Of a stretch of 64,000 bases of DNA, positions 8,675 to 17,309 are shown piece after piece. The position numbers and the translations under genes were made by a program. Within the stretch, counting starts at the first letter, position 1. Each line of letters starts with the position of its first letter. Source of the stretch: Melittangium boletus DSM 14713 (GTDB lineage Bacteria; Myxococcota; Myxococcia; Myxococcales; Myxococcaceae); assembly GCF_002305855.1 (NCBI RefSeq), contig NZ_CP022163.1, positions 3,720,292-3,784,291 of the forward strand, read 5' to 3'. Under the pieces are notes generated by a model. The model was not told where the DNA came from. It made no database searches and was given only the letters and a program-made list of their open reading frames with translations.

Positions 8675-9019
8675 CTATCTCTTGAGGACGCACATGCGTC
8701 CGGGGTCGAGCGAGCCGAAGTGATGGTGGGCCAGCATCGCCAGGGACAGCAGGAGCGAGGAGACGGTCGCGCCCACGACGACATCCGTGAGCGTGAGCGC
8801 CTGGACGATGGGGTCCACGAACACCGCGTCCGGGGCCGTGCCGTGGAGGATGGGCGCGGTGGCATGCTCACGCGTGCCCACGCCCAGGAGCACCAGGTAG
8901 GTCGAGGCCTCCATCACCGCCAGGCACACCACCAGGTGGATGAGATTGCGACTGCTCACGACGCCGTAAAGGCCCACGAGCAACAGCCACACGGCCACGT
9001 AATAGGGCAGGTGCGTCAT
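8675..9019 (-). CDS. mrpC: Mrp-type antiporter subunit C (NuoK-like)
   Basis: 114 residues with three predicted membrane helices (LPYYVAVWLLLVGLYGVVSS, LIHLVVCLAVMEASTYLVLL, and LTDVVVGATVSSLLLSLAML). The layout and the phrase DPIVQALTLTDVVVGAT are typical of MrpC/MnhC, the homologue of complex I NuoK. It acts as a small proton-path subunit of the heteromeric antiporter. Its ATG overlaps the stop of the mrpB gene (ATGA, 9016-9019), so translation is probably coupled. The C-terminal tail (HHHFGSLDPGRMCVLKR) is slightly longer and more polar than usual. Confidence 0.9.
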   Translation of the reverse strand: MTHLPYYVAVWLLLVGLYGVVSSRNLIHLVVCLAVMEASTYLVLLGVGTREHATAPILHGTAPDAVFVDPIVQALTLTDVVVGATVSSLLLSLAMLAHHHFGSLDPGRMCVLKR

Positions 9020-9783
9020 GCGTCTCCCTTCCTCCGATCGACGAGTGTCTGGTCGAGCAATTCCGCGAGGATGAGGATGATGCCGGCGGACACGGCCAGC
9101 CCCACGAACCCGTTGAGCAGCGGCACCTGCCCGGCGGACGGCAGCTCACCGCGAGTCCCCAGGGGCAGCACGTTGCGCAGGAACTCCTGGCCCGCGAGCA
9201 GCATCCCGAGCAGCCCCACGCCGGCGAAGCCCGCCACGCCCAGCCCCTCCAGTCCATCCAGCAGGGCCATGGGGTTGAGCCGCCGCGTGCGCCACGACGC
9301 GCCCGCCAGGAAGACCAGCGCCGCCGCCCCGGCGAGTACCACGCCGCCCTGGAAGCCTCCGCCGGGCGACAGGTGGCCATGCACCACCACGTACAGGCCC
9401 AACAGCAGCCCCGGCGCCACCTGCGCGAGCGTCCACACCCGCAGCGCGTCGGTGGTGCCCGGCGGCTCGGCGCCCACGCGCATCCCGCCCCGCAAGCCGG
9501 AGTCCTCCTCGGTCCGCCGCTCGCGCAGCAGCAGGGTGACGCCCATGACGGCGGCGAAGAGGATGAACTCCTCGCCCAGGGTGTCGAAGCCCCGGTAGTC
9601 GAACGTCACCGCCGCCACGGCGTTCACCGTCTGGCGCAGGGGCACGGTGGTGGCGTTGACGGCGTCGCCATACGCCGAGTGCCCCTGGTCCATCGCGGGC
9701 AGCCCCCGCACGGCCGCCAGCAACGACAACCCCAGGCCCACCGCGCCCACGCCGAAGAGGGCACCACGCGCACGTGGGTTCAT
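9016..9783 (-). CDS. mrpB: Mrp-type antiporter subunit B with an MrpA C-terminal (MbhE-like) segment
   Basis: 255 residues. The N-terminal third has one helix, then NAVTAVTFDYRGFDTLGEEF-type sequence, which in classical systems is the end of MrpA (MbhE-like). The rest is an MnhB domain with four helices, including VVVHGHLSPGGGFQGGVVLA, the most diagnostic motif of MrpB. The protein thus joins a piece normally in MrpA to MrpB. It overlaps both neighbours by ATGA (9016-9019 and 9780-9783). It is part of the membrane domain of a multi-subunit Na+/H+ antiporter-like complex. Confidence 0.88.
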   Translation of the reverse strand: MNPRARGALFGVGAVGLGLSLLAAVRGLPAMDQGHSAYGDAVNATTVPLRQTVNAVAAVTFDYRGFDTLGEEFILFAAVMGVTLLLRERRTEEDSGLRGGMRVGAEPPGTTDALRVWTLAQVAPGLLLGLYVVVHGHLSPGGGFQGGVVLAGAAALVFLAGASWRTRRLNPMALLDGLEGLGVAGFAGVGLLGMLLAGQEFLRNVLPLGTRGELPSAGQVPLLNGFVGLAVSAGIILILAELLDQTLVDRRKGDA

Positions 9784-10019
9784 TTCCGGCTCCGGCGGAC
9801 CCGCGCCACGGTGAGCACGATCATCAGCGGCAGGGCCACCACGCCCACCACCACCTGGGAGAGCGCCACGTCGGGCGCTTGGAAGACGACGAAGAGCACC
9901 GTGAGCAGGAGCCCCAGGTAACCCGTGGCCATGGCCTGCTGGACGGGGTCGCGGCTGAGCACCACCCCCGTGCCCGCCAACCCCACCATGAGCAGCAGCA
10001 CCGCGCGGAAGACGTTCAT
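9780..10019 (-). CDS. DUF4040 / MbhD-like subunit (detached MrpA C-terminal segment)
   Basis: 79 residues, three hydrophobic helices. LLLTVLFVVFQAPDVALSQV and the following VGVVALPLMI match the DUF4040/MbhD segment normally found near the C-terminus of MrpA. The ATG at 10019 is chosen because it overlaps the mrpG stop in the ATGA pattern that every other junction in this operon shows; a longer frame reaching 10325 is a shadow of mrpG. Here the MrpA C-terminal part is a stand-alone gene, as in archaeal Mbh/Mrp-like clusters, while its large NuoL-like N-terminal part is absent. Confidence 0.85.
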   Translation of the reverse strand: MNVFRAVLLLMVGLAGTGVVLSRDPVQQAMATGYLGLLLTVLFVVFQAPDVALSQVVVGVVALPLMIVLTVARVRRSRK

Positions 10020-10333
10020 GGCTCCACCCCGGGGTCGTCTGGCGAAGAGCGGGACGAGCGCTCGTGCAGCACCGCCGCCCGGCCCACCGCGTGGGTGAGC
10101 ACCGGGCTCAACAGCACCAACACGCCGCCCACCAGCAGGGCCTTCACCCCGCCCTCCTTCGCGGGCGTGTCCAGCGCCACCGCCACCACGATCGCCAGCG
10201 CCCCGAGGCCATTGGCGGGGCCCAGCAGGTGCAGCCGCTCGAAGGGGCCGCGCAACACGAGCAGCCCCCACGCGCACAGCCACTGCACCCCCACACCGAG
10301 CACCAGCAGCGCGACCACCCCCCACGCCTTCAT
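10016..10333 (-). CDS. mrpG: Mrp-type antiporter subunit G
   Basis: 105 residues with three hydrophobic segments, beginning MKAWGVVALLVLGVGVQWLC. The phrase RGPFERLHLLGPANGLGALA is characteristic of MrpG/MnhG (usual form: DxxxRLHAxTKAxTLG). The charged C-terminal tail is not conserved. The start overlaps the mrpF stop and its stop overlaps the DUF4040 gene start. It is a small membrane subunit needed for assembly of Mrp antiporters. Confidence 0.87.
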   Translation of the reverse strand: MKAWGVVALLVLGVGVQWLCAWGLLVLRGPFERLHLLGPANGLGALAIVVAVALDTPAKEGGVKALLVGGVLVLLSPVLTHAVGRAAVLHERSSRSSPDDPGVEP

Positions 10334-10581
10334 GAGCGCCGCTCCAGGAGCCTCACGAAGAGGAGTCCGCCGGGAAAGGACAGCACCGCCAGCACCAGGG
10401 CGATGTCGAAGTAGATGGCGCGCTGGTACACCCGCGCGAGCACCAACAGCAGGAGCGTGGTGAGCGTGGTGGCCAGTTGCAGTCCCACCAGCCGGTCCAT
10501 CGTCCTCGCGCGCACGCACAGCACGCCACAGGGCATGAGCGCCACGAGCAGCCCGGACGCCGCCCATTCCCAGGCCGTCAC
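10330..10581 (-). CDS. mrpF: Mrp-type antiporter subunit F
   Basis: 83 residues, three hydrophobic helices. CGVLCVRARTMDRLVGLQLA matches the MrpF pattern around GPxxxDRxxA, and the third helix (IALVLAVLSFPGGLLFVRLL) resembles the family C-terminus. The junctions on both sides are ATGA overlaps. It works as an accessory membrane subunit of the same complex. Confidence 0.87.
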   Translation of the reverse strand: MTAWEWAASGLLVALMPCGVLCVRARTMDRLVGLQLATTLTTLLLLVLARVYQRAIYFDIALVLAVLSFPGGLLFVRLLERRS

Positions 10582-11057
10582 AGCAGGTGCCTCCAGTGAT
10601 CATCCGGGCGCGGCCTGGCGACCAGCTCGTGCACGAGCACGCGATCCCCTTCCTCGTCGAAGTCGATGACGAAGGCGTTGGGCGGCAGCGACAGGGCGGT
10701 GGTGGCCAGCACCTTGCGCGCCACGCTCCGCGCATCCCGCCCCCGCGCGGGAAAGGAATAGGTGCGAAACGCCGCGCGCGAGGGCCTTCCCGCCAGACGC
10801 CGCACCACCTCGGCCAGCACCGTGCCCGTGTCCAGCACCGTGTGCCGCAGCAGGCGGCCGGTGAAGCGCAGCCAGCCGAGCCGGGGCCGCATGCGCAACA
10901 ACCCCTGGGCATGCAGGGCCGTGGCCACTCCCGCCGCCAGTCCCGCGCACACGCCGCCCACGCCCCACTCCGCCGCCGACAGGGCGGACAGATTGAGCAG
11001 CACCCACACTCCCCACAGAAGCAGCACCCAGGCCAGCCACGTCACCGCATGCCGCAT
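10578..11057 (-). CDS. mrpE: Mrp-type antiporter subunit E, first gene of the cluster
   Basis: 159 residues from ATG 11057, preceded by GAGGAG at a 4-base spacing. A GTG six codons earlier (11075) is possible but lacks a ribosome site. Two N-terminal membrane helices are followed by a soluble domain with RTYSFPARGRDARSVARKVL and LPPNAFVIDFDEEGDRVLVH, the usual MrpE order. This is the 5' gene of the operon. Its promoter should lie in the roughly 230-base divergent region shared with the formate dehydrogenase operon, where I cannot pick out clear -35/-10 elements. Confidence 0.88.
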   Translation of the reverse strand: MRHAVTWLAWVLLLWGVWVLLNLSALSAAEWGVGGVCAGLAAGVATALHAQGLLRMRPRLGWLRFTGRLLRHTVLDTGTVLAEVVRRLAGRPSRAAFRTYSFPARGRDARSVARKVLATTALSLPPNAFVIDFDEEGDRVLVHELVARPRPDDHWRHLL

Positions 11058-11287
11058 ACGGCTCCTCGTGTTCACCCAGCCCGGACAGCCTGCACCCCCC
11101 GGTGCCGAACCCCATCGACCTCTCGTGCCCCGACGTGTTGGCGCGTCCGGCGACGAACATCGCGCCCGGCGCTTGTCTCCCCGTCAACTCCCTCCGGACA
11201 GAGGAGTCCATCTCGTGGACCACTCCCCGGCGCTCCCGCCCATGGCCATCGTGAATGAGTCGCCACCGCCCACCCGGAAGGTGCACC

Positions 11288-14200
11288 TTGGGAATCCTCA
11301 AGCGCCTGTCTCGCTGGCCCCTCCTGCGGCAGCTGCGTCAGAAGGACGCACTCGGATTGGGCCGCACGGCGATGACCGAGCGCAGCGAGGCGCTCGAGCC
11401 ACGCACCGCCCGGGCGGACAAGGTCGTCCAGTCCATCTGCCCCTACTGCGCCGTGGGCTGTGGCCAGCGCGTCTATGTGAAGGACGGGAAGATCCTCGAC
11501 ATCGAGGGCGATGAGGACTCGCCCATCTCGCGCGGCCGGCTGTGCCCCAAGGGCAGCGCCACCTTCCAGCTCGTCACCGGCACGCACCGCGTGCACACCG
11601 TGCTCTACCGGCGCCCGGGCGCCGCGCAGTGGGAGCGCATTCCGCTGCACAAGGCCATGGACATGGTCGCCGAGCGCGTGAAGAAGACGCGCGACGCCAC
11701 GTGGCAGGAGAAGACGGACAAGGGGGAAGTGGTCAACCGCACCCTGGGCATCGCGCACCTGGGCGGGGCCACCCTGGACAACGAGGAGAACTACCTCCTC
11801 AAGAAGCTCTTCACGGCGGGCCTCGGCATCGTCCAGGTCGAGAACCAGGCTCGAATATGACACTCCTCCACGATCCCCGGTCTGGGGATCTCGTTCGGCC
11901 GAGGCGGTGCCACCAACTTCCAGCAGGACCTGGTGAACTCCGATTGCATCCTCATCCAGGGCAGCAACATGGCGGAGTGTCACCCGGTGGGTTTCCAGTG
12001 GGTGATGGAGGCGCGTGAGCGCGGCGCCAAGGTCATCCACGTGGACCCGCGCTACAGCCGCACGAGCGCGGTGGCGGACCTGCACGTGCCCATCCGCGTG
12101 GGCACGGACATCGCGTTCCTCGGAGGACTGGTCCACTACATCCTGGAGAACGAGCGCTATTTCCACGACTACGTGGTGCACTACACCAACGCGCCCGCCA
12201 TCCTGCGCGAGGAGTTCCAGGACACCGAGGAGTTGGACGGGCTCTTCAGCGGCTATGACCCCGAGACGGGCAAGTACCAGCCGCACTCCTGGCAGTACGA
12301 GGGCCTGGACGGCGTGGTACCCGCGGCGGGCCACAAGGAGATCTTCGCCGAGCCCGGCGCGGGAGGCCACGGCCGGGTGCGGGGCAAGCACATCACCGAG
12401 GTCCACAACGACAAGACGCTCCAGCACCCGCGCTGCGTCTTCCAGGTGCTCAAGCGGCACTTCGCGCGCTACACGCCCGCGGTCGTCTCACGCATCTGCG
12501 GCGTGCCCGAGGAGCTGTTCCTCCAGGTGGCCAAGGCTTTGTGTGACAACTCGGGCCGCGAGCGCACGAGCGCCTTCTGCTACGCGGTGGGCTGGACGCA
12601 GCACTCGGTGGGGGTGCAGTACATCCGCACGGCGGCCATCATCCAGCTCTTGCTCGGCAACATGGGCCGGCCCGGCGGCGGCATCATGGCCTTGCGCGGC
12701 CACGCCACCATCCAGGGCTCGAGCGACATCCCCACGCTCTACAACCTGCTGCCCGGCTACATCCCCATGCCGCACGCGCCGGACGCCCAGCGCTTCGACC
12801 AGTACGTGCACAACAACGAGTCGGCCAGCGCCTGGTGGAGCAACTTCCCCAAGTACATCACCTCGCTGCTCAAGGCGTACTACGGCGACGCCGCCACGAA
12901 GCACAACGACTACGGCTTCCAGTGGCTGCCCAAGCTCACGGGAGACCACTCGCACATGACGACCGTGGCCGACATGGCCGACGGCAAGGTGAAGGGCTAC
13001 TTCGTGCTGGGGGAGAACCCCGCCGTGGGCTCCATGAATGGCGCCCTGCAACGCAAGGCACTGCACAAGCTCGACTGGCTCGTGGTGGGAGATCTCACCC
13101 TCACGGAGACGGCCGAGTTCTGGCGCACCGCCCCGGAGGTGGTGCGCGGCGACGTGCGGCCCGAGGACATCCAGACGGAGGTGTTCTTCTTCCCCTGCGC
13201 GGCGCACACGGAGAAGGAGGGCTCGTACACCAACACCCAGCGCCTGGTGCAATGGCGCCACAAGGCCGTGGAGCCCATCGGCGAGGCCCGGAGCGATCTG
13301 CACTTCGTCCACGACCTGGGCGTGCGGCTCAAGAAGCTGTACTCGGACTCGACCGAGGAGAAGGACCGGCCCATTCAGGCGCTCACCTGGGACTACCCCA
13401 CGAAGGGCGAGAAGCAGGAGCCCGACGCCGAGGCGGTGCTCCGGGAGATCAGCGGGTACCGGGTGGCGGACGGCGCGCCGGTGAAGGGCTTCAAGGAGCT
13501 CGCGGACGATGGCGGCACGGCGTGCGGCTGTTGGATCTACTCGGGGGTGTACGCGGACGGGGTGAACCAGGCCGCGCGCCGCAAGCCGGGCAGGGAGCAG
13601 ACGTGGGTGGCGCCCGAGTGGGGCTGGGCATGGCCCGCCAACCGGCGGCTGCTCTACAACCGCGCGTCGGCGGACCCCGAGGGCCGGCCCTGGAGCGAGC
13701 GCAAGAAGTACGTCTGGTGGGACGAGGGCCTGGGGCGCTGGACGGGCGAGGACGTGCCCGACTTCATCGAGGATCGGCCGCCCTCGTACTGCCCCTCGAA
13801 GGACACGCGGGGGGTGGACACGCTGGCGGGGACGGATCCCTTCATCATGCAGGCGGACGGAAAGGGCTGGCTCTTCGCGCCGAGCGGCATGATGGATGGG
13901 CCCCTGCCCACGCACTACGAGCCGCTGGAGTCGCCCGTGCCGAACTTCCTCTACGGGCAGCAGTGCAACCCGGCGCGCTCCGAGTACCGGCGCCGCGACA
14001 ACCCCGCGCACCGGGCCTGGGGGGATCCGCGCTATCCGCACGTGCTCACCACCTACCGGCTCACCGAGCACCACACGGCGGGCGGCATGTCCCGGTGGCT
14101 GTCCTGGCTGAGCGAGCTGCAGCCGGAGATGTTCGTGGAGGTGTCTCCGGAGCTGGCGGAGGAGGTGGAGCTGGAGAACGGGGGCTGGTGCACGGTGACG

Positions 14201-14548
14201 AGCGCGCGCGGCGAGCTGGAGTGCCGGGTGCTGGTGACGGAGCGCTTCCGGCCGCTGCGCATCGGCGATCGACGCGTGCACCAGATTGGCATGCCCTACC
14301 ACTGGAGCTACGCGGGACGGGTGACGGGCGAGAGCGCGAACGAGCTCACGCCCTTCTCGGCGGATCCAAACGTGTCCATCCAGGAGTCCAAGGTGCTCAC
14401 GTGCGCCATCCTCCCGGGACGCCGGAGCCTGGGGCGGCGCGCGGCCATGGGCTGGACGCCGCCGCCGCTGCCGCCGGGCGTGGTGGAGCTGCCCAGGGAT
14501 CAGGAAGACGTGGGGCCGCCCGAGGATCAACCCGCGCAGGAGGAGTGA
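11288..14548 (+). CDS. Formate dehydrogenase catalytic (alpha) subunit, selenocysteine-containing, Mo/W-bisMGD and [4Fe-4S]
   Basis: 1086 residues reading UGA 11858-11860 as selenocysteine (residue 191). Without recoding the gene appears broken at 11860. The sequence before and after the UGA, VENQARI-U-HSSTIPGLGIS, matches the FdnG/FdoG active site (…NQARV-U-H…). An N-terminal CPYCAVGCGQ...RGRLCPKG binds the iron-sulfur cluster, and SNMAECHPVGFQWVMEA and AVGWTQHSVGVQYIRTAAII are conserved MGD-binding parts. It oxidises formate to CO2. There is no twin-arginine signal, so it should be cytoplasmic. TTG 11288 is chosen because GGAAGG lies 6 bases upstream and it opens with the conserved LKRLSRWPLLRQL; ATG 11255 is an alternative without a ribosome site. 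Confidence 0.93.
11858..11890 (+). promoter_or_regulatory. UGA selenocysteine codon and bacterial SECIS hairpin
   Basis: UGA at 11858-11860 is followed after 18 bases by loop GGTCT (11879-11883) on a perfect 7-bp stem, GATCCCC (11872-11878) with GGGGATC (11884-11890). The loop sequence and the 18-base distance are the same as in the E. coli fdhF SECIS, which SelB recognises. The element therefore predicts selA, selB, selC and selD elsewhere in the genome; none is in this window. Confidence 0.92.
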
Positions 14549-14554
14549 CGCGCC

Positions 14555-15352
14555 ATGGGACAGAAGGGCTTCTTCACGGACACCACGCTGTGCATCGGGT
14601 GCAAGGCCTGCGAGGTGGCATGCAAGCAATGGAACCAGTTGCCGGATGACGGCTTCCGGCTCACGGGCATGTCGTACGACAACACGGGGCACCTGGGCGC
14701 CTCGACCTGGCGGCACGTGGCCTTCGTGGAGCGGCCGGTGCCCATGCCGGGCCAGACGGTGGGGCTCCTCGACTTCTCGTGGTTGATGAGCTCGGACGTG
14801 TGCAAGCACTGCCAGCGGGCCGGGTGCCTGGAGGCGTGCCCCACGGGCGCCATCATCCGCACCGAGTTCGACACCGTGTACGTGCAGCCGGACGTGTGCA
14901 ACGGCTGCGGCTACTGCGTGGCGGCGTGTCCCTTCGGCGTCATCGACCGGCGCGAGGACGACGGCCGCGCGTGGAAGTGCACGCTCTGCTACGACCGGCT
15001 GGGCGAGGACATGACGCCCGCGTGCGCCAAGGCGTGCCCCACGGCGTCCATCCAGTTCGGCGACGTGGACGAGCTGCGCGACAGGGCCCAGCTGCGGGTG
15101 AAGGCCCTGCACGAGAAGGGGTGGGAAGCGGCGTACCTGTACGGCGCGGACGCGGACAACCAGCCGGGCACGGGCGGGCTCAATGCCTTCTTCCTGCTCG
15201 TGGACAAGCCCGAGGTCTACAACCTGCCGCCCGACCCGGTGGTGCCGACGATGAAGGGCCGGGAGTCCTGGAGGATGGCGGGCTGGGGCGCGCTGGGCAT
15301 GGCGGCGCTGGCGCTCGGGGCGGTGCTGTTCGGACGGGAGGGACGCGCATGA
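14555..15352 (+). CDS. Formate dehydrogenase iron-sulfur (beta) subunit
   Basis: 265 residues, 6 bases after the alpha subunit. Four clusters of cysteines for [4Fe-4S] centres are visible: CIGCKACEVACKQWN near the N-terminus, CKHCQRAGCLEACP, CNGCGYCVAACPFGV, and CTLCYDR...CAKACP. This is the usual FdnH/FdoH/HybA arrangement of an electron-transfer subunit that carries electrons from the Mo site to the membrane. The C-terminus has a hydrophobic helix (GWGALGMAALALGAVLFG), as in FdnH, anchoring it to the membrane. The stop overlaps the next gene's ATG (15349-15352). Confidence 0.92.
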   Translation: MGQKGFFTDTTLCIGCKACEVACKQWNQLPDDGFRLTGMSYDNTGHLGASTWRHVAFVERPVPMPGQTVGLLDFSWLMSSDVCKHCQRAGCLEACPTGAIIRTEFDTVYVQPDVCNGCGYCVAACPFGVIDRREDDGRAWKCTLCYDRLGEDMTPACAKACPTASIQFGDVDELRDRAQLRVKALHEKGWEAAYLYGADADNQPGTGGLNAFFLLVDKPEVYNLPPDPVVPTMKGRESWRMAGWGALGMAALALGAVLFGREGRA

Positions 15353-16467
15353 GCGGGACGCGGAGCGATGGGCGCAACATCGATCCCCGCCTGGGCACGC
15401 TCTCGGGCGAGGGCGCGCAGCAGCGGGTGAAGACGCTGGACGGGCCGGACGCCGGACGGGAGCCGTTGCATACCCGTCCCACGCAATCGGGCGCGGCCTC
15501 CGCCGACGCGCCGAGCTACTACGGCCAGCCCGTGCTCAAGGCGCCGGTGTGGATCTGGAGCGTGCCGCTCTACTTCTACGTGGGCGGCACGGCGGGCGCG
15601 GCGAGCGTGCTCGGGGTGGCGGTGGAGCTGGTGGGCGGCGAGTCCTTGAAGCCCCTCGGCCAGCGCTGCCGGTGGGTGGGCGCGGTGGGGGACATGGTGA
15701 GCGCGGGGCTGCTCATTCACGACCTGGGCCGGCCCAAGCGCTTCCTGAACATGCTGCGCGTCTTCCGCCCCACCTCCCCCATGAGCCTGGGCACGTGGAT
15801 CCTCTCCGGCTCGGGGGCGATGAACACCCTGTCCGTGCTCCTCTCGCGCCAGAAGGGCTGGCTCGGGCGCGTGGGCGATGGGGCGGCGATCGGCGGAGGG
15901 CTGCTGGGCATGCCGCTCGCGGGGTACACGGCGGTCCTCATCACCAACACGGCGGTGCCCCTGTGGCAGTCCGTGCACAAGACGCTGCCGCTCCTGTTCA
16001 TGGCCTCCTCGGTGGCGGGCGCCGGGAGCCTCCTGCGGCTGCTGCCCCACCCGCCGCGCGAGGACAAGGTGCTCCACGCGTTCAGCACCCTGGGCCAGGT
16101 GGCCACGCTCCTCGCGGAGCGCGCGGTCCAGCGGGATGCCTCGCGCGTGGAGCAGGTGGCCCTGCCCTTGAAACAGGGACGCACGGGGGCGATGTGGAAG
16201 GCGGCGCGGGTGTGCACCGCGGCGTCGCTCGTGCTGGGCCTGTGGCCGGGACGGCGCCCCGGGACGGCGCGGGCCGCGGCGCTGCTCGGCACGGTGGGAG
16301 CGCTCCTCACCCGCTTCGCGGTGTTCCACGCGGGCAAGGTGTCGTCGAGGGATGCCCAGGCCACCTTCCAATCCCAGCGCCAGGGCCTGGGCGCGGCGGA
16401 GGTCACGGCACACACCCACGCCTCGGACGGCAAGCCGCTGCGCTTTCCCCTGCCCGTGGTGCGCTGA
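15349..16467 (+). CDS. NrfD/PsrC-family membrane subunit of formate dehydrogenase
   Basis: 372 residues, starting at the ATG in the ATGA overlap with the beta subunit. An N-terminal soluble region of about 60 residues is followed by some eight hydrophobic helices. It contains VPLYFYVGGTAGAASVLGVA, HDLGRPKRFLNMLRVFRPTSPMS and related phrases typical of NrfD/PsrC quinone-reactive subunits, rather than the cytochrome b FdnI type. It should pass electrons between the beta subunit and the quinone pool. The C-terminal roughly 60 residues are polar and not recognised. The operon therefore encodes a complete membrane-linked three-subunit formate dehydrogenase. Confidence 0.88.
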   Translation: MSGTRSDGRNIDPRLGTLSGEGAQQRVKTLDGPDAGREPLHTRPTQSGAASADAPSYYGQPVLKAPVWIWSVPLYFYVGGTAGAASVLGVAVELVGGESLKPLGQRCRWVGAVGDMVSAGLLIHDLGRPKRFLNMLRVFRPTSPMSLGTWILSGSGAMNTLSVLLSRQKGWLGRVGDGAAIGGGLLGMPLAGYTAVLITNTAVPLWQSVHKTLPLLFMASSVAGAGSLLRLLPHPPREDKVLHAFSTLGQVATLLAERAVQRDASRVEQVALPLKQGRTGAMWKAARVCTAASLVLGLWPGRRPGTARAAALLGTVGALLTRFAVFHAGKVSSRDAQATFQSQRQGLGAAEVTAHTHASDGKPLRFPLPVVR

Positions 16468-16493
16468 TATCCACCGCGAGACCAAGCTCCGTA

Positions 16494-16527
16494 CGTGGCT
16501 GATACGCCACGGCTTCCACGAATGGAA
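16494..16527. terminator. Two small adjacent hairpins after the formate dehydrogenase operon
   Basis: CGTGGC (16494-16499) pairs with GCCACG (16506-16511), and TTCCA pairs with TGGAA just after it (about 16514-16527). They lie between the convergent formate dehydrogenase operon and the Panacea-pair toxin gene. No T-run follows, so a terminator role is only suggested by position. Confidence 0.25.
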
Positions 16528-16565
16528 ACCATGCGGAGTACGCACTATGGGCAAGGGCCGATGAA

Positions 16566-17303
16566 TCAACCCTTGGATGATGATGGGCGAAACTGCTCGG
16601 GGATGGTGTCGACGAGCAGTTCTCTCATTACATCGATCTCTGGCTCGCTTTTAGAGCCAAAACGGAGCCGAAGTAGGGCCAATAAAACGGGAAGCGCATC
16701 ATCAGAAAGCGCCAGCGGTAAAGGGTCATAAGCGGCTGGATCTTTCGGAACTACGGGAAACAGTCGATCCAGGCGCGCAACGCCATCATAGACGATTGGA
16801 CTGCTATTCGCTGGGCAGAAAAAGAATTGGCTATAGAGCAAAGCATCAATTCGATGCCGCATCAACTCAGGAAAGCCAGTGGGATGGTTCTCCGACTGAA
16901 TTCCATAGAGTGGCGCGACCAGCACATTCCGTTCCTGGAGGTGCTTTTTCCCGGCTTGTCTCAAGAGTGGATCGACATCGTCGAACGCAGTTCCCAGTGG
17001 AGCAATGACGATGGCTAGTCGTCGTTTCGCTTTCTGGACCATGAGTTCTTCATTATCGGCAAGTTGTAGCTTATAGACAGGAAGTCCTCGCCTTTTCTTG
17101 AAATCATCCCTGGTCACATTTCGGACGGTGGCACGCGCTGACTCGTGTCCTCGGGGATTATCCCGCTCAACATCCAAAATTTGGGGAATTGGTGGATAGG
17201 CGGGGACCGGGACCCACGCAAGTTGCCCAAGCGAGGGAGCCTGCCGGAACGTTCGCTCATTCAAGGGTTTGTAGAAGGGGCCGATGAGCGTCGTAAGTCC
17301 CAT
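16566..17303 (-). CDS. Candidate toxin of a Panacea-antitoxin pair, PemK/MazF-like by pattern
   Basis: 245 residues, 6 bases downstream of the Panacea-domain gene and so in one operon with it. I do not recognise it with certainty. The middle, KAKRRLAIVIAPLGTAF ... LQERNVLVAPLYGI ... SPIVYDGVARLDRLFPVVP, recalls the beta-strand order of PemK/MazF mRNA interferases (an RP-type strand, a VAPL strand and a late RLD strand). It is longer than typical MazF (about 110). No signal peptide or membrane helix is seen. Genes next to Panacea antitoxins are often toxins of varied folds. The region is visibly more AT-rich than its neighbours, which suggests horizontal acquisition. Confidence 0.68.
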   Translation of the reverse strand: MGLTTLIGPFYKPLNERTFRQAPSLGQLAWVPVPAYPPIPQILDVERDNPRGHESARATVRNVTRDDFKKRRGLPVYKLQLADNEELMVQKAKRRLAIVIAPLGTAFDDVDPLLRQAGKKHLQERNVLVAPLYGIQSENHPTGFPELMRHRIDALLYSQFFFCPANSSPIVYDGVARLDRLFPVVPKDPAAYDPLPLALSDDALPVLLALLRLRFGSKSEPEIDVMRELLVDTIPEQFRPSSSKG

Positions 17304-17309
17304 GCCGCG

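Noticed and set aside
9780..10325. A 181-residue version of the DUF4040 gene
   Set aside because: The extra N-terminal 100 residues are an antisense-type translation of mrpG; ATG 10019 with an ATGA overlap fits the operon pattern.
11255..11860. Truncated formate dehydrogenase gene ending at UGA 11860
   Set aside because: The UGA is at the known selenocysteine position and is followed by a perfect SECIS hairpin, so it is a recoding site and not a nonsense mutation.
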